The translations under genes and the position numbers were made by a program. From contig CM046003.1 of assembly GCA_025175895.1 (NCBI GenBank), positions 29,533,245 through 29,597,244 on the forward strand: 64,000 bases of DNA, given 5' to 3'. Origin of the DNA: Wurfbainia villosa (Eukaryota > Streptophyta > Magnoliopsida > Zingiberales > Zingiberaceae). Shown piece after piece: positions 1-12,112 of this stretch; position 1 is the stretch's first letter, and each line of letters begins with the position of its first letter. A model generated the notes under the pieces. It worked only from the letters and a program-made list of their open reading frames with translations, was not told the DNA's origin and did no database searches.

Positions 1-1441
1 CAACTGAATTTGTCTTAATCGATTAGCTAATTGACTGATCAACCGACAAAAATATTATGTTCCATTCTATTCCAACCTTAGTGATGAGTTGACTATTGAC
101 TAAAATTCATCATTAGTGGACAAGATACCTGACTCAAGTAATTTCAAACGTTGAGTCCTTTCCTAAATCTAGTTCTACATGTTACCCTTTTATACAACTA
201 TACTCAACTCTCAATTTTTCTAGAAGTTACTTGCTAAATATTCCACCTCCTAAACTTTATGTGCTAAGAACCCTTGGTTCTGAGTTTTCCATGCCAAGAG
301 ACCTTAATTTTAGAACGTGTGCACCCATCAAACATCCAATCAATTTTGACCGATCGAAATTTCAATCTACCAAGTATTTAGTCCTCGATCTATTTGAATT
401 TTCACTTGCAAATTATCTAGTCCTTAACTTATTTAGACTTCCTTTCAGTGCACTTACAATATCAAGTCCAACAAATTGTACAGATTCGATACACTATATT
501 AGAAATCATAGTACACTTCTATTATATATTAATCACATTGTAGTCATTTATAAAGCATTTGCTCCAGCATCAAATCTATATGCCAAAGGGCAGATTGCAA
601 CTAACAATGTCCTTTTTTATTTTTGATAACTCATTTAAGTTAGATTACATAAAAAATGTCATGTTTGGCAACATTTCTCAAGACAAGAACTAATTTTAAA
701 CCATATTCATGTTAAACACTAATTTTAAAAATTCATATATTGAATTCTTGGGACTTACCGTTTCTCTTTTAAACCATATTCATGTTTTTAATACATTTTA
801 AAAGCATTTCTCAAGTTTAGAACTAATTTTCAATTTTCTACCTCTTCTTGGGTTAATTCTAACTTTCCCCTTGATTTGAGTGAGTTGGAAATTTTCCAGC
901 TTAAACTGTCAACTTCTACCAATTAATGAGATCTCTTACTCCCCGCCCCCTTTCAATTGAGTGAAGATTCATATCTTAAGTGGAAGTGTCAATCATAATG
1001 TGATGGCTCGTAATTCATCACTTCTCTCCTTTGACAAATATAAAAAATCTCCCTTTGTTATGATACATAAAAAATACTTAATTATGACATAAACGATTCA
1101 TCATAACCTTAAGGATTTCAATTTCTCTTCCTTTCAACTAGGTTCAGTGTTTTCCCCAAGAAAGATATGTCCAATGTTCAAACCTTTGAGCTCACATGAT
1201 ACTAATTATATTGGATCAAAAATACCATAAATAAAATACAAATATGTAAAACACTTGTAAAATCACATCTAAGTGCATTTTAAAAGGAAGTCCCCTGAAT
1301 TCAATCTTGAATGGCACCAAATGCATTTTAAAAAGATAAAGTGCCTAAAAGCACTTAGAGGATGAATAAAAACTTAGGGGAGGAGGGAGGAGGGAGGAGG
1401 GAGGGGGAGGGATAAAATCAAAATTTCGACTAAAAGTATAT
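1..1441. other. AT-rich intergenic DNA, no gene seen
   Basis: No convincing gene is visible. The longest open frame (231-626, + strand) has low-complexity composition typical of AT-rich random ORFs and matches no family I recognise. The stretch ends in a G-rich purine tract and then the degraded left end of the CACTA element. Confidence 0.7.
1376..1412 (+). repeat. G-rich purine microsatellite with quadruplex potential
   Basis: A run of GGGAGGA-type units gives at least five G3+ tracts separated by 1-4 bases, which satisfies the usual G-quadruplex pattern. It lies about 30 bp outside the inferred 5' end of the CACTA element. No function is visible. Confidence 0.75.
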
Positions 1442-1469
1442 AGACACAATAAGAAAAATGAAAAATAGC

Positions 1470-1839
1470 GACGAAATATTAGCGAGGAATGATTAATTCG
1501 TCGCTAAAACTAGGAATTAACGACGAATAACTTGATCGTCGTAAACAATATTACATTTGTGACGAAATATTACTTTTTCGTCATAAATATAAAATATATT
1601 AGCGACGAAATAAAAATATTCATTGCTAGACTATATTCTAAATGAGTATTAGCGACGAAATTTAAATTTCATCGCTAATATATGATGTTTAGCGATGAAT
1701 ATTTATAAATTCGTCGCCAATAATAGCAGTCGAATTGGTCACTCGACTGGTACTTAGCGACGAAATAAATAAATATTCGTTGTAAACTATTCAATCGAGT
1801 GAACTCGATTTTGTGGCCTGACATTTTTGCTTTTGCGAC
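1470..1839. repeat. CACTA 5' subterminal repeat region
   Basis: Many copies of AGCGACGAAAT and its complement sit in both orientations about 20-60 bp apart, for example near 1469, 1495, 1522, 1602, 1651 and 1757. In CACTA elements such repeats bind the TNPA-type protein. The last ~150 bp (1690-1839) recur on the other side of the gypsy insertion at about 16892-17050, including CAGTCGA/TCGACTG pairs. Confidence 0.85.
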
Positions 1840-2823
1840 TGATACTGCTGTTACCTCTTTTCTGTGAATAAGGTAAGAATATCCGCGCGTAGGACGTTGT
1901 CCGAGCCAAGTAGCCGATTCGGCAGGAGGAGTCTGGGAAGAACGGTTTGTGCACATCAGTCTGGGGTAGTGGGCATGGGAGGACGGTTTGAGGGAGTTGG
2001 CATGGCCGGGTGACCGCGAAGATTACTTCGATACGGGACGGATGAGAATCGGCTCGATCTAGCGGGCCTAGAGATGGTTTGGTACGGGAAGAATAGGAGT
2101 TGGTTCGGGCTACCGGGAAAAGCCTAAGAGTTACGCTACATGTGAGTGGTAGGTTTAGGTTAGCTTTATCGAAGGAAAGTGGCTGAAAGAGATGGGCTAG
2201 TATATTTCCCAAAATGTAGATAAGAAGTTGTTATACAATAGAAGAGGGCCCCCACATAATATTCCGAGGAACCTTCGCTCATCGTGTCTGTAACAGAATG
2301 ATTCTCCAGATAGGCAAGGTGGCCATGTGTACAATGAAGGAGGTTCGTGGTGCAACAGCTGGCCGAAGGAAGGAGGATAAAAGGGAGAAGCAGGGAAAGA
2401 GGAAAGGGGATCCACATTATTCCAACAAGAGATAGACGAAGGCACATCCGAAGGGGAGAGCGACCACATCGCCGAAGAAGGAGACAAGGAGAGTAGTGAG
2501 CTCTATCTTTCTGATACTTTCTTGTGTATTAAGCTAATTGTAAGAGGTTTTCTCCTCCACCTCTGGAAGTTCTTTCCGCGAAGGAGGAAGTTTATAGTGA
2601 AAGTGCTTTGGCACCGTAGCTCGTGGGAGAGCTCACCCCCGTGGAGTAGGAATCCTTATTCCGAACCACGTTACATCCTGTGTCTTTGTTCATTGCTTGT
2701 GTGGTGTGCATTTCTCTTTTTCATATTACATCATTACTATTGCGCCCGGAGAGAACCCTCAAGCTTCTCGCACGCTCCCCTGTGTTGAAAGGAAGCCAGA
2801 AAACCCTTCCCCGTATTGCATCA
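1840..2823 (+). repeat. 5' LTR of element 1
   Basis: It starts TGATACTG and ends GCATCA, directly before the primer site, and is closely similar to 15909-16891. A GGATAAAAGG TATA-like box lies near 2374. Further downstream come TTGTAAGAGG, a CTCCACCTC stretch and CCGAACCACGTTACATC (about 2661), the module discussed under findings. The same LTR family forms the left end of element 3. Confidence 0.92.
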
Positions 2824-2824
2824 G

Positions 2825-2843
2825 TTGGCGCCGTCTATGGGAA
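2825..2843 (+). promoter_or_regulatory. Primer binding site of element 1
   Basis: TTGGCGCCGTCTATGGG begins one base after the LTR. TGGCGCCGT matches the complement of the 3' end of plant tRNA-Asp (ending ACGGCGCCA). Element 2 has the same site with CTGTGGG instead of CTATGGG. Confidence 0.8.
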
Positions 2844-2864
2844 CATTCTGAGTAAGACGTAGAG

Positions 2865-4432
2865 ATGCAGCCAGAGGAGATACATCATCGGACAACCTCA
2901 GCCGCAGAGGAAAATCCCATCACAATACTACCATCGCAACTGAGAGCTATGGTGGACACCGTCGTAGCTGAAGCCCTTGCTAGAGAAAGGAGAAGGACGG
3001 GGTACTTTCATCCTCATTCAGGTGAACATTCCTCCCGTGGACTGCCACCAGAGATGTCCCCTCCACTTCGTACAACCACTAACATCGAAGCGTTGCCTGG
3101 GGAGGGGCTAGGGGGACGAGTACATCAGACCACTATGCCATTAACCTAGAATCGACGAGAAGAGCAAGGCGAAAGCCATTCAACTAAGGCTCCGGAGATT
3201 TACGAGCCTAGTCCTTTCACCATGGACATCCTTTCTGAAGTCCCACCGTCATACTTCAGAAATCCCCAGGTAGACAAGTATGATGGCATGACGGATCCTG
3301 AGGAGCATCTATCATAGTTCGCAGGAGCCACCTCATTTCATTGCTATACCGACGCCCTCAAGTGTCGGATCTTCCGTACCACCTTAATCGGCTCGGTGCA
3401 AAAATAGTTTAATACCCTACCCCCGGGGTCTATTACTTGTTTTGCTAACTTTCAGGGGATGTTCTGGCAAGAGTTCACCAGTTGTAAGGCGTACAAACAT
3501 GATGCTTCCGTCTGCTACATATTACGTAGGGGCCCTCATAGTCACTCAGAGGGTATCTTCACCGATTTACTTCTACTGCCAGAAATATCCCTTCGGCAAG
3601 ATCAGACACCTTCAGAGTGGCCATTCCACACGGGCTAAGGGAGGGTCCTTTCCTTAGCTCACTGTTGAGAAAGCCCGCGGCCAGCTACGAGGAACTGCTG
3701 AGCCGCGCAGAAAAATATATCAAAGAGGAAGAAGGGTTGAAAGTCCGGAGAGCCGAACGAGCCTCCACAATGGTCCATGCAGAAAGAAATCGCCCCGCAG
3801 CACCTCGAGCACCTCCCCGACGGGAATATGTACGACCCTTCCTATCGGAGGCTCCCAGGCCTCGATTACTGATACAGGGAGCATGCCCCACACCTCCGTT
3901 GCAGATCATGGCCACAGATGCAGTCCCTCCTCCAAGAACTTGGAAAGAGTGGGAGATGGAGTTCTATGACCAGCAAGGTCTTCTACAACGACCAATGGGG
4001 TATAGGGGAGTGCCTCGCAACCCTCCCACCCCATTCTTTTGCCAGTATCATATGGAATATAGCCATGCCAGTGGACGATGCTTTAAGTTGCAAGAAGAAC
4101 TGGAGCATATCTGGGTCGCTTACCCACAGGTGTGCCCTTATATGGGAGGACCGGCACGGCAAGGCCAACGACTCAACGTGGTTTGACCAGGGCCCTATAA
4201 CCAACGACTGCATGTCACTTTTCCTCTGGACTCTCAGACCCCAGCCCAGGAGGGTATCTCACAAGGAGGCCCGTCAGGTGAGGGCCCATCATCTGATCTG
4301 AATGACGTCCCCACACGGGGGGTTATTCATGTTATCGCAGGAGGACCCACTGATGGGGATTCCAATCAGGCGCAAAAATCATATGCCTGTCTCATGGAGA
4401 GCTTGGCTATAGTTACTAATCATGCTGTCTAG
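2865..4432 (+). pseudogene. gag: gag (capsid) of element 1, broken
   Basis: Gag forms the virus-like particle that packages element RNA. The start MQPEEIHHRTTSAAEE is 22 bases past the primer site and is nearly the same in element 2. The central retrotransposon-gag domain is recognisable by PPSYFRNPQVDKYDG, LPPGSITCFANFQGMF and ESLRGY-type segments. A zinc-knuckle-like segment, FCQYHMEYSHASGRCFKL, lies near 4040-4095. The frame is broken by TAG at about 3146, 3316 and 3405 (CAG or TGG in the relatives) and by frameshifts near 3500-3660. The terminal TAG at 4430-4432 is shared in position with element 2. Confidence 0.9.
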
Positions 4433-7400
4433 ACCACGCCGCCAGTTTCGTTCGGGCCCAAAGATCTCCGAGGCATTCTGCTGCCTCATATGGATGCTCT
4501 GGTGATCCATATTTCCCTGGCCAACTATGAAGTGGCCCAGGTATTAGTCGATTCGGGAAGCTCTGTCAACATCCTCTTCCAAACGGCCTTCGGACAGATG
4601 CAGCTGGGAAACGCTTAGCTGGAGGACGTGGCCACTCCTCTCTTCGGGTTTGCAGGACATGTGGTCCATCCTACAGGGCAGATCTCATTACCCCTCACTC
4701 TGGGCACAAAGCCCAGCCAGAAAACCAACATTGTTCCTTTTCTTATAGTGGATGATCCATCCACTTATAATGCGATTTTGGGTAGTCCCTTCCTTTCTAT
4801 TTTTCAGGCGGTGACTTCTCATTACCACCAGAATGTGAAATTTTCGATCGGTCAGTTGGTTGGAGAGGCCAGAGGTGAGCAGAAGGCTGTCCGGAGCTGC
4901 TACGTACAAATGGTCAGGGATGACCAAAAGAAGGCCAGATCTGACAACCCTAAAGGAAAAGCCGTTGTGGTCTCCGACGTCTGCATGTTGAAAGAGTCTC
5001 CCCCTAAAGCGGAGAAAATAGAAGAAGGTGAACTGGTGGAGATAGCCCCTAGAAAAGTCACTCGGGTAGCTCAACAGCTTGAGGCTAAGGAGGAGCTAGT
5101 GGCCTGCCTAAAGAAAAATGAAGATATCTTCACCGGGGGTGTGCATGACCTCACGGGGATCGACCCTCACATTGCTGAACATCATCTCAATATTACCAGA
5201 GAGGTCAGACCCGTCCAACAGAAGCGGCGACATTTCGGGCTCGAAAAGGACAAAGTGATAGCTGAGGAGGTAGATAAATTATTGAAAGTGGGTCATGTTA
5301 AAGAAATTCAATTCTCTGAGTGGGTATCTAATGTAGTCCTGGTCCCCAAGCCTTCAGGGCAATAGAGGATGTGTATTGACTTCCGTGATTTAAATAAAGC
5401 ATGCCCTAAAGACTGCTACTCCTTGCCTCGCATTGATCAGTTGGTGAACTCTACGGTGGGATATGAGGTAGTGTCCTTAATGGATGCTTACCAGGGATAT
5501 CATCATATACCACTGGCCAAAGAAGATCAGAAGAGGGTTAGTTTTGTAACAATGGGAGGGCTATATGATTATGTGGTTATGCCATTCGATCTAAAAAATG
5601 CAGGGGCTACGTACCAGCGGCTCATGGATAAAATCTTTATAGAACAAAAAGGCAAGAATGTGGAAGTCTATGTTGACGACATCCTGGTCAAATCAAAAAC
5701 TGTTCGGGATTTGGTTACTGATCTAGATAAAACTTTTGCTACCTTGAGGCGATATAACATAAAACTAAACCCTAAAAAATGTTTGTTGGGGTGAAGAGCA
5801 GAAAATTTTTAGGATATATAGTAACTGAGAAGGGACTGCAAGCCAATTCGGAGAAGGTGCAAGCGTTATGCAATATGAAGTCACCCACCAATCTGCGAGA
5901 GACTCAAAAGCTGGTAGGGAGAATTATTTCCTTGTCCTGATTTATAGCCAGATCAGCAGACAAGGGGCTACCTTTCTTCAGGATTTTGCACAAGGCTACT
6001 AAATTTCAATGGGATGATCAATGCGAACAAGCTTTCCGAGAACTGAGAAAATATTTAGCTGAACTTCCGTTGTTAGCCAAGCCAGTAGCAGGAGAGCCCT
6101 TGTGGATGTACTTAGCTGTTTCAGAAGGAGCCATCAGTTCAGTATTATTAAAGAAAGAAGGTTCTTAGCAACAACCTATCTATTATACCAGCCATATCCT
6201 GAAAGGGGCTGAATCCCATTAGACTAAGCTGGAGAAATTGACATATATTCTAGTCTTGATAGCCCGCAAGTTGAGGTCATACTTCCTAGCTCATCCAATT
6301 AATGTCTTAACTCACAGTGAATTAGGCAAGGTGGTTACTAAGCCTAATTTTTCTGGGAGATTGGCTAAATGGGTAGTGGAACTAAGTGAGTATGACATTC
6401 ATTATCAACCCCGAACTGTCATCAAGGCTCAGGCTCTCGCTGACTTTCTAGCAGAAGTACCTGTTGGTTCAGAAGACAACTTATCGGCAAAAGAAGAGGG
6501 ATCGGGGGCATGGAATGTATTTGTGGATGGCTCTTCTGGGTCTGCAGGTAGTGGGGTGGGAGTCCTGTTAATATCCCCTGAGAAAGAGGAAACTCGCATA
6601 GCCGTGCGCTTGGGATACCGGGCATCCAACAATGAAGCAGAATATGAAGCTATTTTAGCAGGGTTGCAAGCCGCCAGAGTCGTAGGAGCAACTTTTGTTA
6701 TAATCCATTCGGACTCCCAGTTGGCAGTATCACAACTTTAAGGCTCTTTCGCGGTTCGGGAAGAAAGATTGCAAAAATATTTGAAGGCTTTTAAAAAAGA
6801 AAAGGCTCATTTTCAGCAAGTTCTCTTAAGACAGATTCCAAGGGAGAACAATGAGAAGGTGGATGAGTTGGCTCGATTAGCTAGCGCTATGTAAGGGGTG
6901 AAGCAACTTGAAATGGCCTGTGTGGAAGTCCCTACTTCTCTGGTGATATACAATGTGGAAGGGGTCATATCAGAACCAGATCAGATCCCTGATTGGAGAA
7001 CTGACATTATAGCATATTTACAACAAGGAAAGGTCCCAAAAGAAAGAGGGGAGACATATGTTTTAATGAATCGAGCAAAACGATTTATCATCTTGAACGG
7101 AGACCTGTACAAGACATCTTTTGGACAGCCCCTATTGAAGTGCTTGGTAAAGGAAGATGCTAAATGGGTACTCATGAAGGTTGCTGCAGCAATCATTTGG
7201 GAGGGAGAGCTTTGGCGAGGAAAGTCTTGTTAGCAGGATACTTTTGGCCCACTCTCCAACAAGATGCAGCTCATATAGTGCAAATTGCTCGGCTTGTCAG
7301 AAGCATAGCAACCGGTACGAACAACCAGCTGAATTGATGAAAGCTGTTGTTGCTTCATGCCCTTTCGATCAGTGGGGAATGGATATAGTGGGCTCCATGC

Positions 7401-8212
7401 CTGCGGCACCTTTGTAGAAAAAATTCTTATTGGTGGCTGTGGATTGCTTCTCCAAGTGGGTGGAAGCAGAGCCCCTCACCAAAATTAATGAGAATGTCGT
7501 GATACAATTCCTATGGAAGAATATTATCTATCGATATGGAATTTCCAGAAGGTTAGTCAGCGATAATGGACGAAAATTTCAGGGTAAAAAGATCAAGGAA
7601 TGGTGCCAAAGTCTTAATATCCAACAAACTTTTACTTCGGTAGTTCACCCTCAGGCTAACGGGCAGGTCGAAGTAACTAATAGAATCCTTGTTCAAGAAT
7701 TGAAGACCAAATTGGGTGCTCAGAGAGGAAACTGAGTGGATGAGTTGCCAAGGATCTTGTTGTCCTACCGAACCACGCCAAAAACTTCAACAGGTGAAAC
7801 TCCTTTCAGCCTGGTATACGGAACAGAGGCCGTCATTCTGGTGGAGGTCCTTTTAAGTAGTGCCCGAGTGGAAGTTTATGAGCCGGAGCAGAATCAAATC
7901 ATTCGTGGCACTGAGATGGACTTGGTGGAGGAAAAGAGGGAACAGGCGCGGAGGCGAGCGGAATTTTATAAACGGAGGGTACAACAAGCTTTTAACAAAA
8001 GGGTAATGCCCTGGAGATTTCAAGAAGGAGATTTGGTTCTGCGCAAAGTTAATCCCGCTGGAGATCCGGGAAAGTTAGCTCTAAATTGGGAAGGACCCTA
8101 TGAGGTGACGTGTTGTGTGGCAGGATCAGCGTATTATTTGAAAGATGATCAGGGCAAGGAATTCCCTCGACCCTGGAACACTGTACACCTGAAATATTTT
8201 TATACTGTCTAA
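4433..8212 (+). pseudogene. pol: pol of element 1: protease, RT, RNase H, second RNase H, integrase; broken
   Basis: Pol copies element RNA to DNA and inserts it. In order: aspartic protease with VDSGSSVNIL (about 4545); reverse transcriptase with YVDD (about 5669); RNase H; an archaeal-type RNase H with FVDGSS, NNEAEYEA and SDSQL (6511-6741), diagnostic of Tat; a zinc-binding region; and the integrase core with DIVG (about 7380), SDNGRKFQ (about 7560) and GQVEVTNR (about 7660). The frame ends HLKYFYTV. Breaks include TAG at 4617 and 5364, a frameshift near 5790, TAG at 6166, TAA at 6739, a stop near 6891, TAG near 7415 and TGA at 7733. Most stops correspond to CAG, CAA or TGG in element 2. 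Confidence 0.93.
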
Positions 8213-8436
8213 GGGATGACGGATGAAGAAAAGAATTGAAAGGCTTCTTGGGGAACGTATTTGACAATTCAATATGTCATTAGATGTATGTCAAACACGA
8301 ATATGATTGGTGAATCATTTGCATTAACATTAAATTCTCTTTGGCGGGCTATGAAAAGGAAAGAAGATGAAAAGGGAGCTATGAGAAATGAACTGAATCC
8401 TTTAACAACGACTATTCTAAAGCAATGTATATCATG

Positions 8437-10383
8437 TTACAATTTAAAATGATCTTGAGGGTATCGCCGAAAGCCCATCTCCCAATGAAGAAAGAGGGTC
8501 GGTTGATTCGCAGGAGGCAATCCTTGGTCGGCATACTGATGGGCTATCTCGTTAAATCCGTCTTGGAAAGTGGCCCGAATCAGAGCTATTAACCGGTCTC
8601 GCTGGCACGGGTCATCAGGATTTCGATTTTGATGGAGCCTGCGACAATTCTCTTGATGCTCCCGAAGGGATCGACGCATTTTGATATAGCGCTGGGATAT
8701 TTCCATAATAGTGTCCGCTAGGACCGATATGTCATCCGCTCGGGAAGTTTGGTCCTATTGCAGGAGCCTCATCATATCCATCATATTCTGATGGATGGAG
8801 GCTGAAATCCCCTCTACCACCTCCGTATGGGATATAGTGCGAATGAGCTCGCTACCCAATCTCTGGAGGGACGCTTCCTGCCTGCGTATACGGGTGTGAG
8901 CATATGCCCTAGAAGTTATTAAGGAGGAGTTTTCTTGTACCTCCTTGCACGAGCGGGTGCGGAGATCCACTATTTTTCCCTCCGCTCTTTGGTGCTGAAC
9001 CCGCAGGCTTGCAATGATTTCAGAATCCTTTTGTTTTTCGCAGAGGAGCTTAGCTATTTGCTCTTGAAGGTTCACCAACTCTTGAGGATAGGGGGCTATT
9101 ACATCAGCCTGTTCCCGCTGAGCGTCCTGCAAAATTGGGTAGCAATTCTATGTGGGCCTGTCGTTGTGCTTGTAATAACGCTATGGTCTCGACATCTTTT
9201 TGCTGTTGGCAATGAGCTTCTGTCAGTTGCTCCTGACATTGCTTCAATTGTTGTAACAAAAGGTGCTCTCGGCTCTAGGCAGTAGTCTGGTCCTCCAGTC
9301 GTTGTTGCTCCCACTTTAGAAACTGAGCTTGATTTTGCTGGAAGGAGCGGTTCAATTCTTGATAATTGGTTAAGACCTGAAGATTATTCATCAAGAAGAA
9401 ATTGTCAAGCGAAGAAAATCAGCAAAGTCAATTTGAGAAGCATACCAATTCTAGAATGTGGCACAAGCTCTCCATCCGTGGGGCTAATTCTTCTAAGTTT
9501 AAAATTCGAAGACCACGGGCAGAAGAGGAAGAAGGGATAGATGACACCAGAGGCGAAGACTCACTCATGATGGGAGGATGAAAGGTGAGAGTAATAGGTT
9601 GTGTCGGTGGTTCAGGAGGAGGAGAAGTGGTGCCTAAAGGAGTGGGAGATGGCATGGGGGTAGTCAAAGGGGTTGTGGAAGCCGCGAAAAGAGCTCTTGT
9701 TAAGAGGCTCAAAGAGATAGGAGAAGAAAGAGAAGAAGCAAGAGTGGGAGGTGGAAAACTCAACATTGTTGGTTGTGGGACAGGAATGGAAGAATCTGCG
9801 GGAGGAGAGTGGTCCGGTGAGGAGTTTGGAGAAGAAGATATGGAAAGCACTGGGATTGAAAGCTCTACGCTGGAGGGGGGAAGCGCAGAGAGACCCTGGC
9901 TTGTATCCAAATGAGGAGAGAGGATTCCCGCATTTTGAATATCGGGGGAAAGTGAAGATGGGGGAGCCTCAACTATCATAGGTTCCGGTGCAGGGAAATG
10001 CCTTAGGGAAGGGGGAAGAGAGGGAGCAGAGGTGTCTTCTGCTCGTATCCGTTGTCGGGCAGCGCCTCGTTGCTCAGCCTCATGTTGCAAGAAGGGAGGG
10101 GGTGATTTGTGGGTTCTCAAGAGGGAAGGCGAAGAGATGGGGGAGTTAGGGTTATCCAGCGACGCCAAAGATGAGGGAGGGCAGGTTACTATCAGTGTAT
10201 CTGGCATAGCCAAAACAAAAATTTCCGGTGAATCTGGAAGGAAGGGGGGCGCTGAAATAGAAGCGGTAGAATGGGCGAAGTTAAAGGAGAAGGTGAAAGT
10301 GAAGGTGTTGCTAGGTGTGGACTCTCACCTCGCCTAGATTTGAGATGACGCTTGGCCACTTCTTGTTGAAAAAAGGAATACAT
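8437..10383 (-). pseudogene. Antisense gene a2 of element 1: Pro/Ser-rich then coiled-coil protein
   Basis: It runs opposite to pol and converges on its 3' end. The likely start MYSFFQQEVAKRHLKSR is at 10383; the counterpart in element 2 starts MHSNFFQEIASR. A long Pro/Ser/Thr-rich segment follows (about 10213-9460), ending in RGLRILNLEELAPRMESL, which is nearly the same in element 2. A 69-bp intron fits GT at 9445 and AG at 9377. The second exon is rich in Gln, Glu and heptad leucines, and ends near 8437. It has a frameshift near 10210 and in-frame stops, for example near 8755. No known family is recognised, and function is unknown. Conservation of frame and splice sites between elements argues that it once coded. 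Confidence 0.65.
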
Positions 10384-10533
10384 CTTGCTCTTCGGGGGAA
10401 GAAAATAAGCCCGAGAATTAGTATCGAAACACCGGGGGATGGCGGTGGAAGAAAAAGAGGATAAAAGAAGCAGAAGAAGATGGAGAGATCGATAAAGAAG
10501 ATGAAAGTGGAGAAGAGAGAAGGCGAAAAGTCC

Positions 10534-10541
10534 TATATAAA
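10534..10541 (-). promoter_or_regulatory. TATA-like box upstream of antisense gene a2
   Basis: On the - strand the sequence is CCCTTTATATAGG. Element 2 has AATATAAACCC at the matching place (39786-39793), and both follow a conserved GGGCCCATTTAG-like stretch. The ATG is roughly 150 bases downstream here. The promoter role is inferred. Confidence 0.45.
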
Positions 10542-10759
10542 GGGGCACTAAATGGGCTTACAATGTTGATTGGGCTTCAAAGCAGCGAGGTGAGCCCTTG
10601 GAAATGTGGGAGATAATAATCTATTCTTCTTACTCCCCGTTATCTACCAGAATCGTTGTCTTTGCGCAATAAAAGAATAGAAACATCAAACTTCAGGGCG
10701 AAGATATGGCCCTCGGAGGTATCCTTCTCATTTTTCTTTTAAGTTTGGCCTTAGCAAAA

Positions 10760-11530
10760 AATTTTATCCCCGTACAGTGGTGGATCGGAAGAGCTGAGCA
10801 TATGCTTCAGCTATATATTATTTTACCCCCGTGCGGTGGTAGAATGAAAGAGCTGAGCATATGCCTCAACTATATATTATTTTATCCCCGTATGGTGGTG
10901 GAACGGAAGAGCTGAACATTCCCTCAACTATACATTATTTTATCCCCGTGCAGTGGTGGATCGGAAGAGCTGAACATTTCTTCAGCTATATATTATTTTA
11001 TCCCCGTGCAGTGGTGGAACAGAAGAGCTGAGTGTATTCCTCAGCTATATATTATTTTATCCCCGTACGGTGGTGGAATGGAAGAGTTGAACATTCCCTC
11101 AATTATATATTATTTTATCCCCGTGCGGTGGCGGATCAGAGGAGCTGAACATTTCTTCAGCTATATATTATTTTATGCCCGTGCGGTGGTGGAACGGAAG
11201 AGATGAGTGTATCCCTCAGCTATATATTATTTTATCCCTGTGCGGTGGTGGAATGGAAGAGCTGAACATTCCCTCAGCTATACATTATTTTATCCCCATG
11301 CGGTGATGGATCGGAAGAGCTGAACATTTCTTCAGCTATATATTATTTTATCCCCGTGTGATGGCGGATCGAAAGAGCTAAACATTTTTTTAGTTATATA
11401 TTATTTTATCCCCGTGCGGTGGTGGAACGGAAGAGCTGAGCATTTTCTCAGCTATATATTATTTTATCCCTGTATAATGATGAACCTGGAGGGCTGAGTT
11501 TTCCCTCATCTATATATCATTTTATCTCCG
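10760..11530 (+). repeat. Tandem array of 58-59 bp hairpin units (about 13 copies)
   Basis: The CCCCGT anchor recurs at 10768, 10827, 10886, 10944, 11002, 11061 and onward every 58-59 bp. Each unit has a GC-rich part (GTGGTGGAACGGAAGA) and then a short inverted repeat, usually AGCTGA / TCAGCT with an 8-base loop, followed by TATATATTATTTT. The last units are degraded. Tat elements are known to carry tandem repeats between pol and the 3' LTR. Confidence 0.92.
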
Positions 11531-11781
11531 AATAGGTTGAAGTTTTATGTTAACCATACGTTGTCATATATCCTTGCGCTAGAGCGACATGAAGGAGTTG
11601 GGTGCTCATCTAAAGAAGTTTAAAATTTGGCATAGCAGAAGGAAGGCCAGAAAGGATGGTAAGCAAAGAATGATAGGGGTGAAAGCTCATAATAAAGAAG
11701 TTCATTGCTCTGGAGGTATTACATACTACAACTTCTCCTAAAAGAAGAGAATAACAAAAGGAAGTCCCTGTTCATAGGGAA

Positions 11782-12060
11782 TTACAGTTCTTGGTGAGGA
11801 GGTACTGAAGGAGCCTCTTTGCACGGCTTTGATTGACGTAGTAGCTGCCGGAGGTAAGATTGTTGTATGAAGATATGCTTGGATAAATCCTTCTGGGACA
11901 CCGCCAGTTGTTGGCACAGGGAGTAGTTATTGGTAGAAGACTCCCTCAAGCGTTGTCGCAGATACCCAACCTGTTCTTCTAGACTAGCAATGTAGCGCTG
12001 TTCCTCGGTCTATTCCTCAGGGGGAGGAGAGCTACTGTCCTGTTCAGAGGTTTGTTCCAT
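11782..12060 (-). pseudogene. Antisense gene a4 of element 1: ~92-aa coiled-coil protein
   Basis: The start is MEQTSEQDSSSPPPEE at 12060. It is followed by RYIASLEEQVGYLRQRLRES and further Gln/Leu-rich heptads typical of a coiled coil, and it ends SVPPHQEL. The element 2 copy (42202-41924) aligns over its whole length, ending SVPPNKEL. One in-frame TAG at 12010-12012 stands where element 2 has CAG; element 2 has a TAG elsewhere where this copy has CAG. An intact ancestor is therefore implied. No family is recognised. Confidence 0.65.
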
Positions 12061-12112
12061 GGCGAGGAGAAGGAAAGGAACGAATGGAGGCTAAGCAAAT
12101 GATGGTTTGGGG

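Noticed and set aside
231..626. 131-codon ORF at the left edge
   Set aside because: AT-rich composition, no domain and no homologue I recognise. Consistent with chance.
9585..10337. Gly/Glu-rich + strand ORFs opposite antisense gene a2
   Set aside because: They are the complement of a Pro/Ser-rich coding stretch, and the conserved frame between elements is on the - strand.
10760..11530. CRISPR-like regular repeats
   Set aside because: No unique spacers; units are fully tandem, and the context is a plant retroelement.
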